From: Podospora pseudoanserina
Lineage: Eukaryota > Ascomycota > Sordariomycetes > Sordariales > Podosporaceae
NCBI RefSeq assembly: GCF_035222485.1
Contig: NC_085922.1
Location: 1,255,001-1,319,000, forward strand
DNA: 64,000 nucleotides
Direction: 5' to 3'
Part shown: positions 23,535 through 34,355 of the stretch, one piece after another
Position numbering within the stretch: the stretch's first letter is position 1
Layout: the number at the start of each line of letters is the position of its first letter
Position numbers and translations under genes: made by a program
Notes under the pieces: generated by a model
What the model was told of the DNA's origin: nothing
The model's input: only the letters and a program-made list of their open reading frames with translations
Database searches by the model: none

Positions 23535-24761
23535 TCAACCCCTAAAACTAACAGCAGGCACCTCCTCCCACCTCGGCAAAATATCCGGCACCGGCCCCAA
23601 AGGCGTAATAGACAGCGGGTTGATATTCGTGTGCGATTTCGTGTAATGGAACTTGATGTGGTTGAAGTTTGTCGTGTCCTTGAACGCGGGGATGTTCCAG
23701 TACAGATTCCGCATCCACTTGTGAATAGCAGGGTAGCCTGACCTGATGTCGCGGATGTTGCACTTGAAGTGCTGGACATACACAGGCTATTTCCCGTTAG
23801 CTCTCTTCCTCTGTTGTCGGGGGTTGGAATGATGAACTTGAACTCACATCAAACCTGACAATAGTCACAAACAACCTGATATCCACCTCGGTAAGCCGCT
23901 CCCCAAACCAATACGGCCCCTCCGTCCCGTCAGCAAGATGCTTCTCCGCCCGGTCGAGGGCTTCAAACAGAGCCTTGACGTTGCGCTCGTAGGCCTCTTG
24001 GGTGGTGGCAAAGCCAGATTTGTAGACGCCGTTGTTGATGAGGTCGTATTGCCACTCGTGTGTTTCGTCAATCTCCCTTCTCAAATCCTCAGGATACAGA
24101 TCCACCGATTTGAACGGCTCGTCGATCAGCCCGTTGAACTGTCTTGATGTCAGCAACCGCCACTCCCTTTTCTCCAGTAGAAAGGGGCTCACCTCCGAAT
24201 TCAACATCCTCAAAATCTCACTACTCTCATTGTTCACAATTTTCCCCCCCTTCTTATCCCACAACACCGGCACCGTAAACCGTCCCTCATACTCCGGGTT
24301 CACCCCAAAGTAAACCTCCCTCAAATGACTCAAACCCCCCTCGTGAGGCACCACCCCCTCCCCCTTGACATCCTCCTGCTCAGCCTCCTCATCAGTCACA
24401 AACCTCCACCCTTTCGGTCCCATATGCCAGTGGACAACACTAAAGGAGATGATGTCCTCCAGCCCCTTGAGCTTGCGGGCAATGAGCGTCCTGTTGGCCC
24501 AAGGGCAGGCATAGCTCACGTAGAGGTGGTACCGGCCCGCTTCGGGGGGGAACTCGGAGCCGGGGGACGAAGAAATGAAGGAGCGGAAGGTGGACTGCTG
24601 GCGTTTGAACTCGCCTGACTTGTCGGAGGGGTTGACCCAGTTTGTGATTACGTTATCGTCCTTCTGCACCTCCTTTCCGGAGGGAGTGTCTTGGGCTGCC
24701 TAAAAGGGGGGGGGTGTTAGTTTGGTTGGGAGAGATGGGAGGGGGAGTGGGGTATTACCAT
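23535..24761 (-). CDS. ECM4: Glutathionyl-hydroquinone reductase / omega-class GST (Ecm4-like)
   Basis: Four coding exons: complement(join(23535..23786,23848..24138,24193..24699,24759..24761)), 350 residues. The family reduces glutathionyl-hydroquinones and shows thiol transferase and dehydroascorbate reductase activity. The catalytic cysteine sits in YVSYACPWANRTL (C66), on a thioredoxin-fold domain with FTVPVLWDKKGGKIVNNESS. The helical domain has the family hallmarks NNGVYKSGFATTQEAYE, LTEVDIRLFVTIVRFDPVYV and KCNIRDIRSGYP. The first coding exon consists solely of ATG, followed by gtaata...ctaac...ttttag; reading through instead meets a stop after 14 codons. The 54-base intron 2 is free of stops and in phase, so retention would insert 18 residues near the domain boundary. 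Confidence 0.9.
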
Positions 24762-25916
24762 TTTGAAGTTGGAGGTGGTGGAAAGATATCGATGTGTTGA
24801 CACTTTGATAGATGATGTGAATGAAGAAGAGCGTGTAATCCTGAACGAACCCTTGCTCAAATGTGAAAGTGATGCTGTCCCTCTCAAAAGCGGAGATATA
24901 CTGCTTCTTATACTCATCGGTCGTTGCTTCGTCCCAAACTTTCATCAGACGGAAAGCCAATGATGAGATGAGGGGTCCAAGTTCTTTGGAATCAATCAGC
25001 AACGGAATGACTAAGGGTTCTGCATTTGGTTTATACCACTCCCGTCCACTTCCGTCATCAAAACCCAGTGTTGTTGCGGTTCGTCCCAAGAATATATCCA
25101 CTCACTACCTCACGCCAAGTGTGGATTCATTCATCAACTGACAAATGGTGACGTAATCCCCACTATTCCCACTGGGCTTACTAACTGTCAAACTCATCGC
25201 TGGTTCAACCGTTCGCGACGCGATAGCGGTTTAGAAGCGCTTTGTTTAGAAGGTGGTCAAATATGAGTAAGCAATATCGTATAGGTAGACCAATTTCCGG
25301 AAACAATTCCAGGTCGGTTTGTAGGGGCACCAACTTGGTGTTGAGATCACGGCGTTTAGGAGTGAGACCCACCAGCCTCATCGACGACATCCTGTAAGAT
25401 ACCTAGCAAAAGATCTGAGATTATCTTTTGGAATTTGTTTCCGAAAAAGAACAAGACTATCTCAGACTGCCAGCAAGATTCAACTAGAAGCAGGATATCC
25501 CGAATGCATATCCAACTTTTATAACTGCAAAATCCCTCCCAAGCTGTTGAACAGATCCAACTTCAGAGATTATTCCAAGCATCGAGTTCCCATCAGCAAA
25601 ACAAACAAGACGTATATAAAATGCCAACATAGCAAAAGAGAAAAATAGATTTTGCTTCCATTAGCAACAACCCCCCCTTAATCCCAGGTATCATCATAGT
25701 ACATTACTACGGGCGGCATATTTCCACGCCCATTAACGACAAGAGAACAAAATGAGCAAAAGCCAACCCATCCAATAACACCCAAGCCACGCCATCCTAA
25801 ATTGCTTTTGTGCTGTCCCCTTCTCCAAAATCCAATTCCATTTTTTCCTAAGATATAAACCACCACCCCCCAACCCCCAACTAATAACCACACCAAACCA
25901 AACCAACCTCACTTCT
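24762..25916. other. Upstream of GST gene, downstream of LEU1
   Basis: About 1.15 kb, more AT-rich than its surroundings. It holds an unassigned reverse-strand open stretch (24762-25101) that runs without stop into the GST start region, and a second small frame at 25205-25390; neither is recognised. The rest is the LEU1 3' region. Confidence 0.45.
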
Positions 25917-28378
25917 TCACCACTCAAGCGGCTCAGTCTTGGTCTCACCCCTATTCGTCTTGGGGACTGGCACGGCCTTGGCAGCCAGCTTGCCACCCTG
26001 CCCCTTCCTCTTCAGATACGCCCGGCCGTCCAGCCAGGGGGTCTCGAGCGTCATCTTCTTCTCAAACTCGGAGATCTTATCCTCGAGCTGCATAGTAAGA
26101 CCAATGTCGTCGAACCCGTTGACCAGGCAGTGCTTTCTAAACTCCTCCACCTCGAAGCTGCAGATGGTGTTGCCATCCTGGTCCTTGATGAGCTGGTTGG
26201 GGAGGTCAATCTCGATCTCGCGACCGGCGGCCGCCTCGGCGTGCACCTTTTCGAGGTCGTCCTTGTTCTTGATGGCGATGGGGAGCATGCCGTTCTTGAA
26301 CGAGTTGTTGAAGAAAATGTCGGCAAAGGAAGGAGCAATGACGCTCTTGACGCCAAAGTCGTTCAGAGCCCAAGGGGCGTGCTCGCGGGAAGAGCCGCAG
26401 CCAAAGTTGGGACCGGTGCAGACAATGATCTTGGCCCGACGGTATGGCTCCTGGTTGAGGACAAAGTCGGGGTTCTCGGTGTTGGCATCAAGGTAGCGCC
26501 ACTCATAGAAGAGAGCCTTGCCAAGACCGGTGCGCTTGATGGTCTTCAGGAACTGCTTGGGGATGATGGCGTCGGTGTCAATGTTGGCCTTCTCCATCGG
26601 GGCGGCGATGCCCTTGAGAACGGTGAACTTGGGAAGACCGGTGCTGCCGGCCTTGGGGACAGAGGTGTTGACCTGAGGAGATGAGTCTTCGGGCTGGTCG
26701 GTGAGAGCTTCCTTCTCATGGTCATCCGTCTCGATGCGCTCATCAGCATGAGCCTTGCCAGAGGTGGTCTCGGGCGCGACAGCGGCCTCGATGTGAGGGC
26801 TGCCCTTGTACTCGGCAAGCTTTCTCACATCGGCGAGCTTGCCGACGATGGCGGCAGCAGCAGCCATGACGGGGGACATGAGGTGGGTCCGGCCCTGAGC
26901 ACCCTGACGGCCCTCGAAGTTGCGGTTGCTGGTGGAGGCGCATCTCTCCTTGGGCGACAGAATGTCAGGGTTCATGCCCAGGCACATGCTGCAGCCAGCC
27001 TCGCGCCACTCGAAGCCGGCATCGGTAAAGATCTTGTCGAGACCCTCAGCCTCGGCCTGCTCCTTGACGAGACCGGAGCCGGGCACGATCAGGGCACGCT
27101 TGATGTTGGCGGCAATCTTCTTGCCCTTGACGACCGAAGCAGCGGCGCGGAGATCCTCGATTCTGGAATTGGTGCAGGAGCCGATGAACACCTTGTCGAC
27201 CACAATGTCCTCCATGGGAGTCCCTGCTGCGAGACCCATGTACTCCAGCATGCGGCGGCCCGCGGCCTTCTTGACCTCGGTGGGGAAGGTCTCGGGATCG
27301 GGAACGCTGCCGGTGATGGGGACGACGTCCTCAGGGCTGGTGCCCCAGGTCACCGTGGGGATGATGTCCTTCCCGTCGATATGAACATCAATGTCGTACT
27401 TGGCATCCGGGTCGGACTGCAGGGACTTCCAGTAGGCGACCGCCTTGTTCCACTCGTCAGACCCACACTTGGGGGCCAGGGGGCGGCCCTTGAGGTACTC
27501 GAAAGTGATCTCGTCGGGAGCGACCATGCCGGCTCTAGCACCACCCTCGATGGCCATGTTGCAGATGGACATGCGGGCCTCCATGCTCAGGCTGCGGATG
27601 ACGGAACCGGCAAACTCGATGACGGACCCGGTGCCACCAGCCGTACCAATCTTGCCGATGATGTGCAGGACTACATCCTTGGAGCTGACACCGGGGGACA
27701 GCTCTCCGTCGACCAATATCCTCATGTTCTTGCTGCGCTTCGTGATGAGGGTCTGTGTGGCGAGGACGTGCTCGACTTCACTGGTGCCGATACCGAAGGC
27801 GAGGGCACCAAAGGCGCCGTGGGTCGACGTGTGACTGTCGCCGCACACAACGGTGGTGCCCGGCAGAGTGAAGCCCTGCTCGGGCCCGATAACGTGGACG
27901 ATACCTTGTCTCTTGTCGCTCAGGCCAAAGTATGTGACGCCAAACTTTTTGACATTCTCCTCGAGGGTCACGCATTGCGTCCGAGAGTCGTCCTCCTGAA
28001 TGAAGCTGGCAATGTCTCTGAGAGTTTTTCTCGAGGTGGTGGGGACATTCTACGGGATCCAGTGTCAATGGCCGATGATGACTGTCTTCAAACGGACATA
28101 AAAACATACGTGGTCAGTTGTGGCCAGAGTGCAGTCTGGTCTCCGAACCTTGCGGCCGGCCTTTTCTAATCCCTCGAAAGCTTGCTGTTGACAGTATGTT
28201 AGTTTGATATTCGGGTCAACAGCAAAGAACAGACCAGAAGACATACTGGAGAGGTGACCTCGTGCACGAGATGGCGGTCGATGTACAGAAGAATGGTACC
28301 ATCGAGCTTCTCGTCGACAATGTGGGCCTGGAAGACCTTGTCGTAGAGGGTTTGTGGTGTTCGCTCGGCAACCGGCAT
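25917..28378 (-). CDS. LEU1: 3-isopropylmalate dehydratase (Leu1, fused large and small subunits)
   Basis: Three exons: complement(join(25917..28049,28110..28184,28247..28378)), 779 residues, the length of yeast Leu1. This aconitase-family enzyme isomerises 2-isopropylmalate to 3-isopropylmalate, the second step of leucine synthesis, using a [4Fe-4S] cluster. The large-subunit part begins [20 protein letters not shown] and carries [20 protein letters not shown]. The cluster ligands are C361 ([13 protein letters not shown]) and C422/C425 ([12 protein letters not shown]). After a charged linker (about residues 480-540) comes the swivelling small-subunit domain, with [20 protein letters not shown] and [15 protein letters not shown]. 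Both introns are short GT-AG. I did not find a clean CCGGNNCCGG Leu3-type site upstream. Confidence 0.97.
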
Positions 28379-30064
28379 TTTTGTGTCGTTTGTCTGATTC
28401 GTTCTTCTCCTGGGAGTTTTTTTTGTTTCCGCCTTCTCGATGTGTGTGTGTGTTTGCGAAGTCAAGCAATGCTAGAGGAGCGGGGGGAAAGTTGTCCGGC
28501 GGAGTCTGTGATATACAACCACTTTTTCAGATGTCGTTGCTCTTTGTTGAGTTGCTCTTTCAAATGAATAAAAAAAAATTTAAAAACAAATAGTGTCGAG
28601 TCGAGAGTGACGAGTTGGCGAGGGCAAGAGAACAAAGTTCCTTCGGATGGAAAACTCCTCTCTCGAGCAACAATCTCAATCTAGACTCAAGAACTGTGGC
28701 AAAAACCAAAACAATTCTCGTCTCTATTCTTGTGAGAGGCAACCTCAATCTTATAAAGTACAGCCCCTCCTCGGGGGACGATGACGGATTTGGGCTGGCA
28801 AGTGTTTCCAATCCAGCGGCAAAGCCGATGATCGGAGAGCTGCAGCTTGCTCCGGTTCACGGAATGCGGGGTGGCCACCTCAATTTCTAAACCCCATCCC
28901 GCCATTGGCTGACCGTCTCCAGGATGGCCTGTCTCTCCCCGCCCCAGGCCCCCCAGCAGGGTTGAGCAGCGGGGTCCCTCAGCCTGCGCAGCGAACAAAG
29001 TTAGCGTACCGCCCGGGCCGGAATCGAAGGTTCGATAACCCACCCCACAGCGATCAACCCAGCATCTCGACAGAGCTTCATCCGCATCTCTACGTAACGA
29101 CAACAGCTTCCATTCGCAGGCGGGCTTTAACAGAAAACTCTGTAATATCATTCTGCTCTCTGAGCTTCTACCGTATAAAAAGAAACTTCTTCTGAGGGAT
29201 ATAAACAGATATCCTCCTCAAAAAGCTGGGTAAAGCCGATAGAAGCCTTCTTTCGGTATTCCGTAGATCATCACACCTCCAACAAGAAATCTCGACATTT
29301 CCCCACATTCTCGTCTGATTCCCGCGACTCACACATGCCACACAGCGCCTAGTCCTTCCAAGTCCGACATACATATCACAAGAATCGTTTCCTTACCCTC
29401 TACCGATTCCCCTCGGCCTCCCCCCCCAAAATTCTGGTTTCCCACTCCTCACCACTCCATATCACGTCTCGGCCGGATAGAAACATAAATAACGAGTCTC
29501 ATATCTCTACACCTATATCCTCATCATACACTCCAGAAATAGGGACTCTGCATAGTGCACACACATGTCTGTCGTGCCTTGACCGCCCATCCCACCCATC
29601 CTATCGCTCGGCAACGTGTACAATGTATAAGTACCTACCGTTCTATTCCTATAACCTCCGGCATCGCTTAGCATGTCCAATATCCCCAATATCAACCAAC
29701 CAGATCCCAACAGCCTTCCCCCTTCCTTCCCCTATCCCATCCCAAAAAAGCCCATCAAACCCTCGATGCGAATTGCCGACCCCCATTCTATGGGGCAATG
29801 GTACCTCCAGTCAGCTTATCAGCCTGCAACCTCACCGTGCAACCCACTTCGGTTCAACAACACACAATCTTCTTATCATCAGTCCATCACTCATCATCAG
29901 TCAAACTCCTCTCTCACCAAAAGCCAACCAAGTCAACAACTGTCTCAAATAACCACTACTCCATACCAATTATTCCGTGTGCTAGACAGACTACCCCTAC
30001 AGTAGTACGTACAACACTAACAAAAATACCATCCTCTCTCTCTGCCTCAGCCCCCGCCAAAACC
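28379..30064. other. LEU1 upstream and 3' region of the 947-residue gene
   Basis: About 1.7 kb with pyrimidine-rich stretches near 29400-29800. GC-rich inverted pieces (CCGCCCGGGCCGG near 29009) lie about 630 bases upstream of LEU1. Forward frames at 29623-30430 are low-complexity shadows or noise. No RNA gene is recognised. Confidence 0.45.
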
Positions 30065-32908
30065 TCAAAATCCAGCCACAACACTCAACCCCCTACCCAC
30101 CGCCTTCACCACTCCCAAAACCGTAAGAACACCCCTAACCAGCCACATCCCCACACACAACACCCCAAACAGAAACACCACGGCGCCCACCCCAACCCAG
30201 ACATCTTCCCACGTCGACTGCGCCAGCTCAAACCGCCTCCTCAGCTCCGACTCGCCGTCAAAAACCGGCTTGACCATCCCCCAGTGTGCTTCCACCAGTC
30301 CAACCACCAAGTTCAGCACCACAACCATCCAGCTCACCACCTCTCTGCACACATCACCAACCTTCAAAGACCTCTCGAACCGCCTGACCCCCCCCTTGGT
30401 GACTGTTGGCGTGTTCCTGTCCCCCACTAGTGTAGTAGTCTCCAAAGGGGCTAGATCTTGGCCTTGATCATCCTGCCGATCCCCCTCCGGCTCCGCCGCG
30501 GCCTTGGCTTTCGCTTCCGCCCCATGGGGAAGTCGCCTATGCCGATCCGACATCGTTGTTGTTCCTTTGAACCATGCCGACGCCGACACCGGAACCGGTA
30601 CCGCCCGTGTCCCGTCACAAGACGTCGGCTCCTTTATCGGTAAGGCCTGTGACTCCGTCTTTGGGTCGTGAACGAGATGTGTGAGCGCTGCTCTGGCTGC
30701 TCCCCGTGCAATGGCGTGATCCAGCTCCTCGTCTGCTTCCTGAGCTGGTGACTGATGGTGTGGACGAGGACGGAGGGTAGAGGTGGACTTTGGCCAGGAT
30801 GGGCTTCGGCTCTGAGTGTTTGCGGTGCCGCCTCCTTCCCCGTGCTTCTCCTTTCTCATCGTCTTGCGCATCTCCCTGGGTTCCGACTCCTCGGTGCCGT
30901 CGCCGTCGCCGTCCAGCTTGGCCGTCTTCTCTTCTGGTGTCTCTGGTCCTGGCTCCTCTGTCGCTAGCGACGTAAAAGCGGTCTCTGGTTTTGGCTCTTC
31001 TGGTGTTGGCAGCAAGTCCCGAGCACTTGGTAGCACCGCCACCTCCAGTTCTGTAATGACTGTCGACGTAGCCACTGTCGTGAGAGTCTCGCTTTCTCCG
31101 TCGCTCGGCGAGTTGTTCGGTTGCGTGCCGAGAGGGAAAGCCGGTACCTCTGAACAGACGCTGCTGGGTGTCCGGGTCAGAGACCCCAGTGATGCGGGAC
31201 TCGAGCCTTCCATGATCATCGTCATCGGTGACCGAGGCCCGTCTCTCCACTCGTCGACTGGTTCGACGCAAGGACGGCCGTCCACGAACGGGGGAGGCTG
31301 ACCGCGTTCGGAGCCAGTAGTGGTGGTGATGGGTGTGTAGGCAAATCGGGGTTCCCGGTCGTTGTTCGTGCTGCTCGTTCCCCAGAGCCCCATGGCGGTT
31401 GTGTGAGCCTGGTTGCTCTCGTCGAGGCGGCTCAGATCGTCCAGCAGCCTGGCTGCCCAGAGATCCGCCGGCTTCACGTTTTCCAGCTCCAGGGGCTTGC
31501 TACTGGTGATCCTTGGGGGGATCTTGTTCCCCGGTAGACTGTAACGGAGCCAACGCTGTCTGAAGCTGCCCCGATCTGGTTGCTCCTCCGACTGGCCGTC
31601 GCCGGACTTGTTTGTCTCTGGGTGGCCCGAGGCTACACGACGAGGGACCGTTGGTGGAAGGCTGAAGCCAAGCGACTTTGGTCTCGGGAGCGTGTGAGGC
31701 TTCAGCTTTGCCGTCTCTGCATTCCCGTCCACCCTGTTGCGTGTCTGGTGATGGTGCTGGTGCCGGGTCGAGACGGCGGGCAGGCTGGTGTCTCCTGCTC
31801 GAAGGGCCGGACGGTTTGCTTGACTTGCCGTCACCGCCGTCGCCTTCCCTAAAAAAGGACCACGAGGTGAACCGGCGCTGACGGGTGTCCTATGGACCGT
31901 GGTTGCCTCGCTGTCCGAAGTATCGGGGGACATCACACTCCTCTGTGACTGCGGTATAGGGCTCAAGTCTGGCTCGGCCACGCAAGCCCAGGCTTCTCCC
32001 TCTTTCCGCCAGACTACATTTCCGCCATGCTGGTTCAGCACTGTTCTGGCCGCCTCCTTTCTCCGCTCCGCCTTTTGGTGCTCCTTTCTGATCTGAGCCT
32101 CAGTTTTGGCAGCAACATATGCCTCGCGCGCATCCTGTGCTGTGTGGGCGAGTGCTGCGAGATGGGAATCTGTGGGAGAGGACACTGTTGCGTCTTCGGA
32201 GCTCGTGGTTGGAGTGATGACATCCATGACGCCAGTGTGAGGGTTGATGCTAGTGACCCCAAGGAAGTCGCCGCTCTGCTTCAGAGTCCGTCGTTGCTGG
32301 CGAAGCTCTTGCTTTGCGAGGTAGATCTCCCTTGTATCGCCTGTAGACATCGTAGGCTGAGCTGTCGGGATATTGCTTTTCTTTGCCGTGGCGTTGCCGC
32401 GAGGTGCCCAGTCGCGCCGGTCTACCTCAACAGGATGAGGTTTGTCCTGCTTTAGGGCAGAGGTGTTTATCGTCAACCTCGGCAGCGATGAAGCAGGCTG
32501 CTTGCCCAAAGCGGCTCGCGTGCTCTGCGTCCGACGAGGAATCGGTATGGGCATGTTCCAGCGACTGGCCGGGATGATATCGGAGTCACGGGGACCTGTG
32601 ACGCCGCTCGGGGCACTGCTTGCGGCCGGGACAGGTATACTGCTGCCTTTTTGTCCGTCTGCCGAGGATGAAGAGTTTCTTTTGTGTCGAATAGTTCCAC
32701 CTCTCTCAGGGCGTTTACTGGGACGAAGCTTGTTGAAGAAGCTTGACATGGACGTGGTGATGTTTCTCCTGCTCCCGGGTGGGGGGGACCCGTTCGAGCG
32801 TCGAGGAGGCAGAGGCTTGACATCTTGACGATTATTCCGGTCGTCCAGTATTCGAAATGGGAAGGGCGACGGTGCCTGGGGCCGTCCCTGTCGCGAGGGG
32901 GCAGACAT
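30065..32908 (-). CDS. Large disordered protein with C-terminal membrane segments, unknown function
   Basis: A single uninterrupted frame of 947 codons from ATG at 32908. I do not recognise the family. Residues 1-840 are mostly low-complexity Ser/Pro/Arg/Thr/Glu: a basic start (MSSFFNKLRPSKRPERGGTI), a short charged helix-like part (YLAKQELRQQRRTLKQSGDF, later YVAAKTEAQIRKEHQKAERR) and long acidic/Thr stretches. The last 105 residues differ: an amphipathic RRFERSLKVGDVCREVV leads into one hydrophobic helix (about residues 856-873), a polar loop, then a second longer hydrophobic stretch (about 902-935). That suggests a tail-embedded protein with a big cytoplasmic disordered arm (inference). 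The length of the open frame and its amino-acid makeup support a real gene. Confidence 0.7.
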   Translation of the reverse strand: MSAPSRQGRPQAPSPFPFRILDDRNNRQDVKPLPPRRSNGSPPPGSRRNITTSMSSFFNKLRPSKRPERGGTIRHKRNSSSSADGQKGSSIPVPAASSAPSGVTGPRDSDIIPASRWNMPIPIPRRTQSTRAALGKQPASSLPRLTINTSALKQDKPHPVEVDRRDWAPRGNATAKKSNIPTAQPTMSTGDTREIYLAKQELRQQRRTLKQSGDFLGVTSINPHTGVMDVITPTTSSEDATVSSPTDSHLAALAHTAQDAREAYVAAKTEAQIRKEHQKAERRKEAARTVLNQHGGNVVWRKEGEAWACVAEPDLSPIPQSQRSVMSPDTSDSEATTVHRTPVSAGSPRGPFLGKATAVTASQANRPALRAGDTSLPAVSTRHQHHHQTRNRVDGNAETAKLKPHTLPRPKSLGFSLPPTVPRRVASGHPETNKSGDGQSEEQPDRGSFRQRWLRYSLPGNKIPPRITSSKPLELENVKPADLWAARLLDDLSRLDESNQAHTTAMGLWGTSSTNNDREPRFAYTPITTTTGSERGQPPPFVDGRPCVEPVDEWRDGPRSPMTMIMEGSSPASLGSLTRTPSSVCSEVPAFPLGTQPNNSPSDGESETLTTVATSTVITELEVAVLPSARDLLPTPEEPKPETAFTSLATEEPGPETPEEKTAKLDGDGDGTEESEPREMRKTMRKEKHGEGGGTANTQSRSPSWPKSTSTLRPRPHHQSPAQEADEELDHAIARGAARAALTHLVHDPKTESQALPIKEPTSCDGTRAVPVPVSASAWFKGTTTMSDRHRRLPHGAEAKAKAAAEPEGDRQDDQGQDLAPLETTTLVGDRNTPTVTKGGVRRFERSLKVGDVCREVVSWMVVVLNLVVGLVEAHWGMVKPVFDGESELRRRFELAQSTWEDVWVGVGAVVFLFGVLCVGMWLVRGVLTVLGVVKAVGRGLSVVAGF

Positions 32909-33935
32909 GTTGAATTCCGGGCAGTAGCTTGTGCAGAGATAATAATGCTCTCTCCCCGGGATGTGATGCTAGCGGTGCGGCTTTGGAGAGCCCCGGCTCG
33001 ATGAGTCGGATGTGGGATAGGGTGAGGTGAGGTTGGAGAGTCAGTTCGGACAATCAGGTGGACAAACTGGGTACCGTCCAGGTTGCACCCAACCCACCCT
33101 CATGGCAAGAACAGACGACAACCAGCAGGCAAGTGCCGGTTGTGATCCGGACACTCTCGATCCCGTCTCTCCAAGGTGACTTCCGTCTGGCTGTGCATAT
33201 CTCCTTCCATCACAAGCATCGGGCCGGTGATGTCCTTCGTTCCTCCGGAACATGTCTCGGTGCTCAAGCCTAGCAGACCACTTGCCCATGATGTCGTGAA
33301 GGCTCACTCACAACTGTGTCTTCCTGACAGGATTAGGAGCGTTCCATTGCTCGTGCTTTGCGTCTTGGGGTCAAACTAGTGCACCCCTTGTATGAGATAG
33401 ACAGCACATGTAGTCTAGCACCGTGTGACAGGCGTCAGATTCACGGGTGCTGGCTTGGCGAGCGATCTCACCGCAGTGCCACGTCGTAGAGAATCTGTAC
33501 CTAGATGTAAGTTAGAGGTACGGCAGTTTACCATGCCTTTACCGCTGCCACTTCTCACCGTCATGGCAGCTCCCTAAGGTGAGGTAACTCGTATATTCTA
33601 CCTTGCAATTATTTACCCCCCTGTATCATCTATACACATTTCCCCCTTCTCCCCCACCAGATTTTCCCAACCCAGAATCTGCAACCCCCCCATTGATATA
33701 GACCCTATAATGCAATCCCAAAACTCCCATAAAGCATCAACCCTTTTCGCCCCTTCTCTCATCACCACTCACCAACCCCCTGACTCCCACTCCAACTCCT
33801 CCCCCCCTCCCTCAATAACCTCATTAAAACCCCCTCCCCAATCCCCTCATTATCCTCCCCATCACCACCCCCCCATCTCCATCCCCACCACCAAACAGCG
33901 CATCCCAAACCCTAGGCAACCCCCAACCCCTCCGC
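32909..33935. other. Upstream of the 947-residue gene / downstream of the Zn2Cys6 gene
   Basis: About 1 kb. A C-rich, T-rich segment at 33640-33930 is probably the transcription factor 3' UTR. No other gene or RNA is recognised. Confidence 0.5.
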
Positions 33936-34272
33936 TCAACTCCCTCGGAGCATCATACCACTTCCCCCTGTCCCCCATGAATTAATCAACCCCATCCCCC
34001 CCTCCTCAATAACCCGCCTCTCTTGCTCAATCACCCCCTTGACAACCTCCTTCATTCCCATTCCCATTCCCATCCCCTCCCCGCTTTTGTTAGGCGTAGG
34101 ACTCGTCCCCATGGTTGGCTGAGATGTCAGACTGCAAGGGTTTATATTCTCCACCAAGAGGTCGACAGCCTTGTTTTTGGTGATGTGATTTGTTGTGTGC
34201 AGCGCTATGGTGTACAGCGGGCCAGAGAGCAAAGTGTCGGTTGTTGGTTTGGGGTTATTGTTGTCGTCGTCG

Positions 34273-34355
<83 letters not shown>

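Noticed and set aside
29000-29030. Possible Leu3-type CCGG...CCGG site upstream of LEU1
   Set aside because: The spacing does not match CCGGNNCCGG; GC-rich sequence of this kind occurs by chance.
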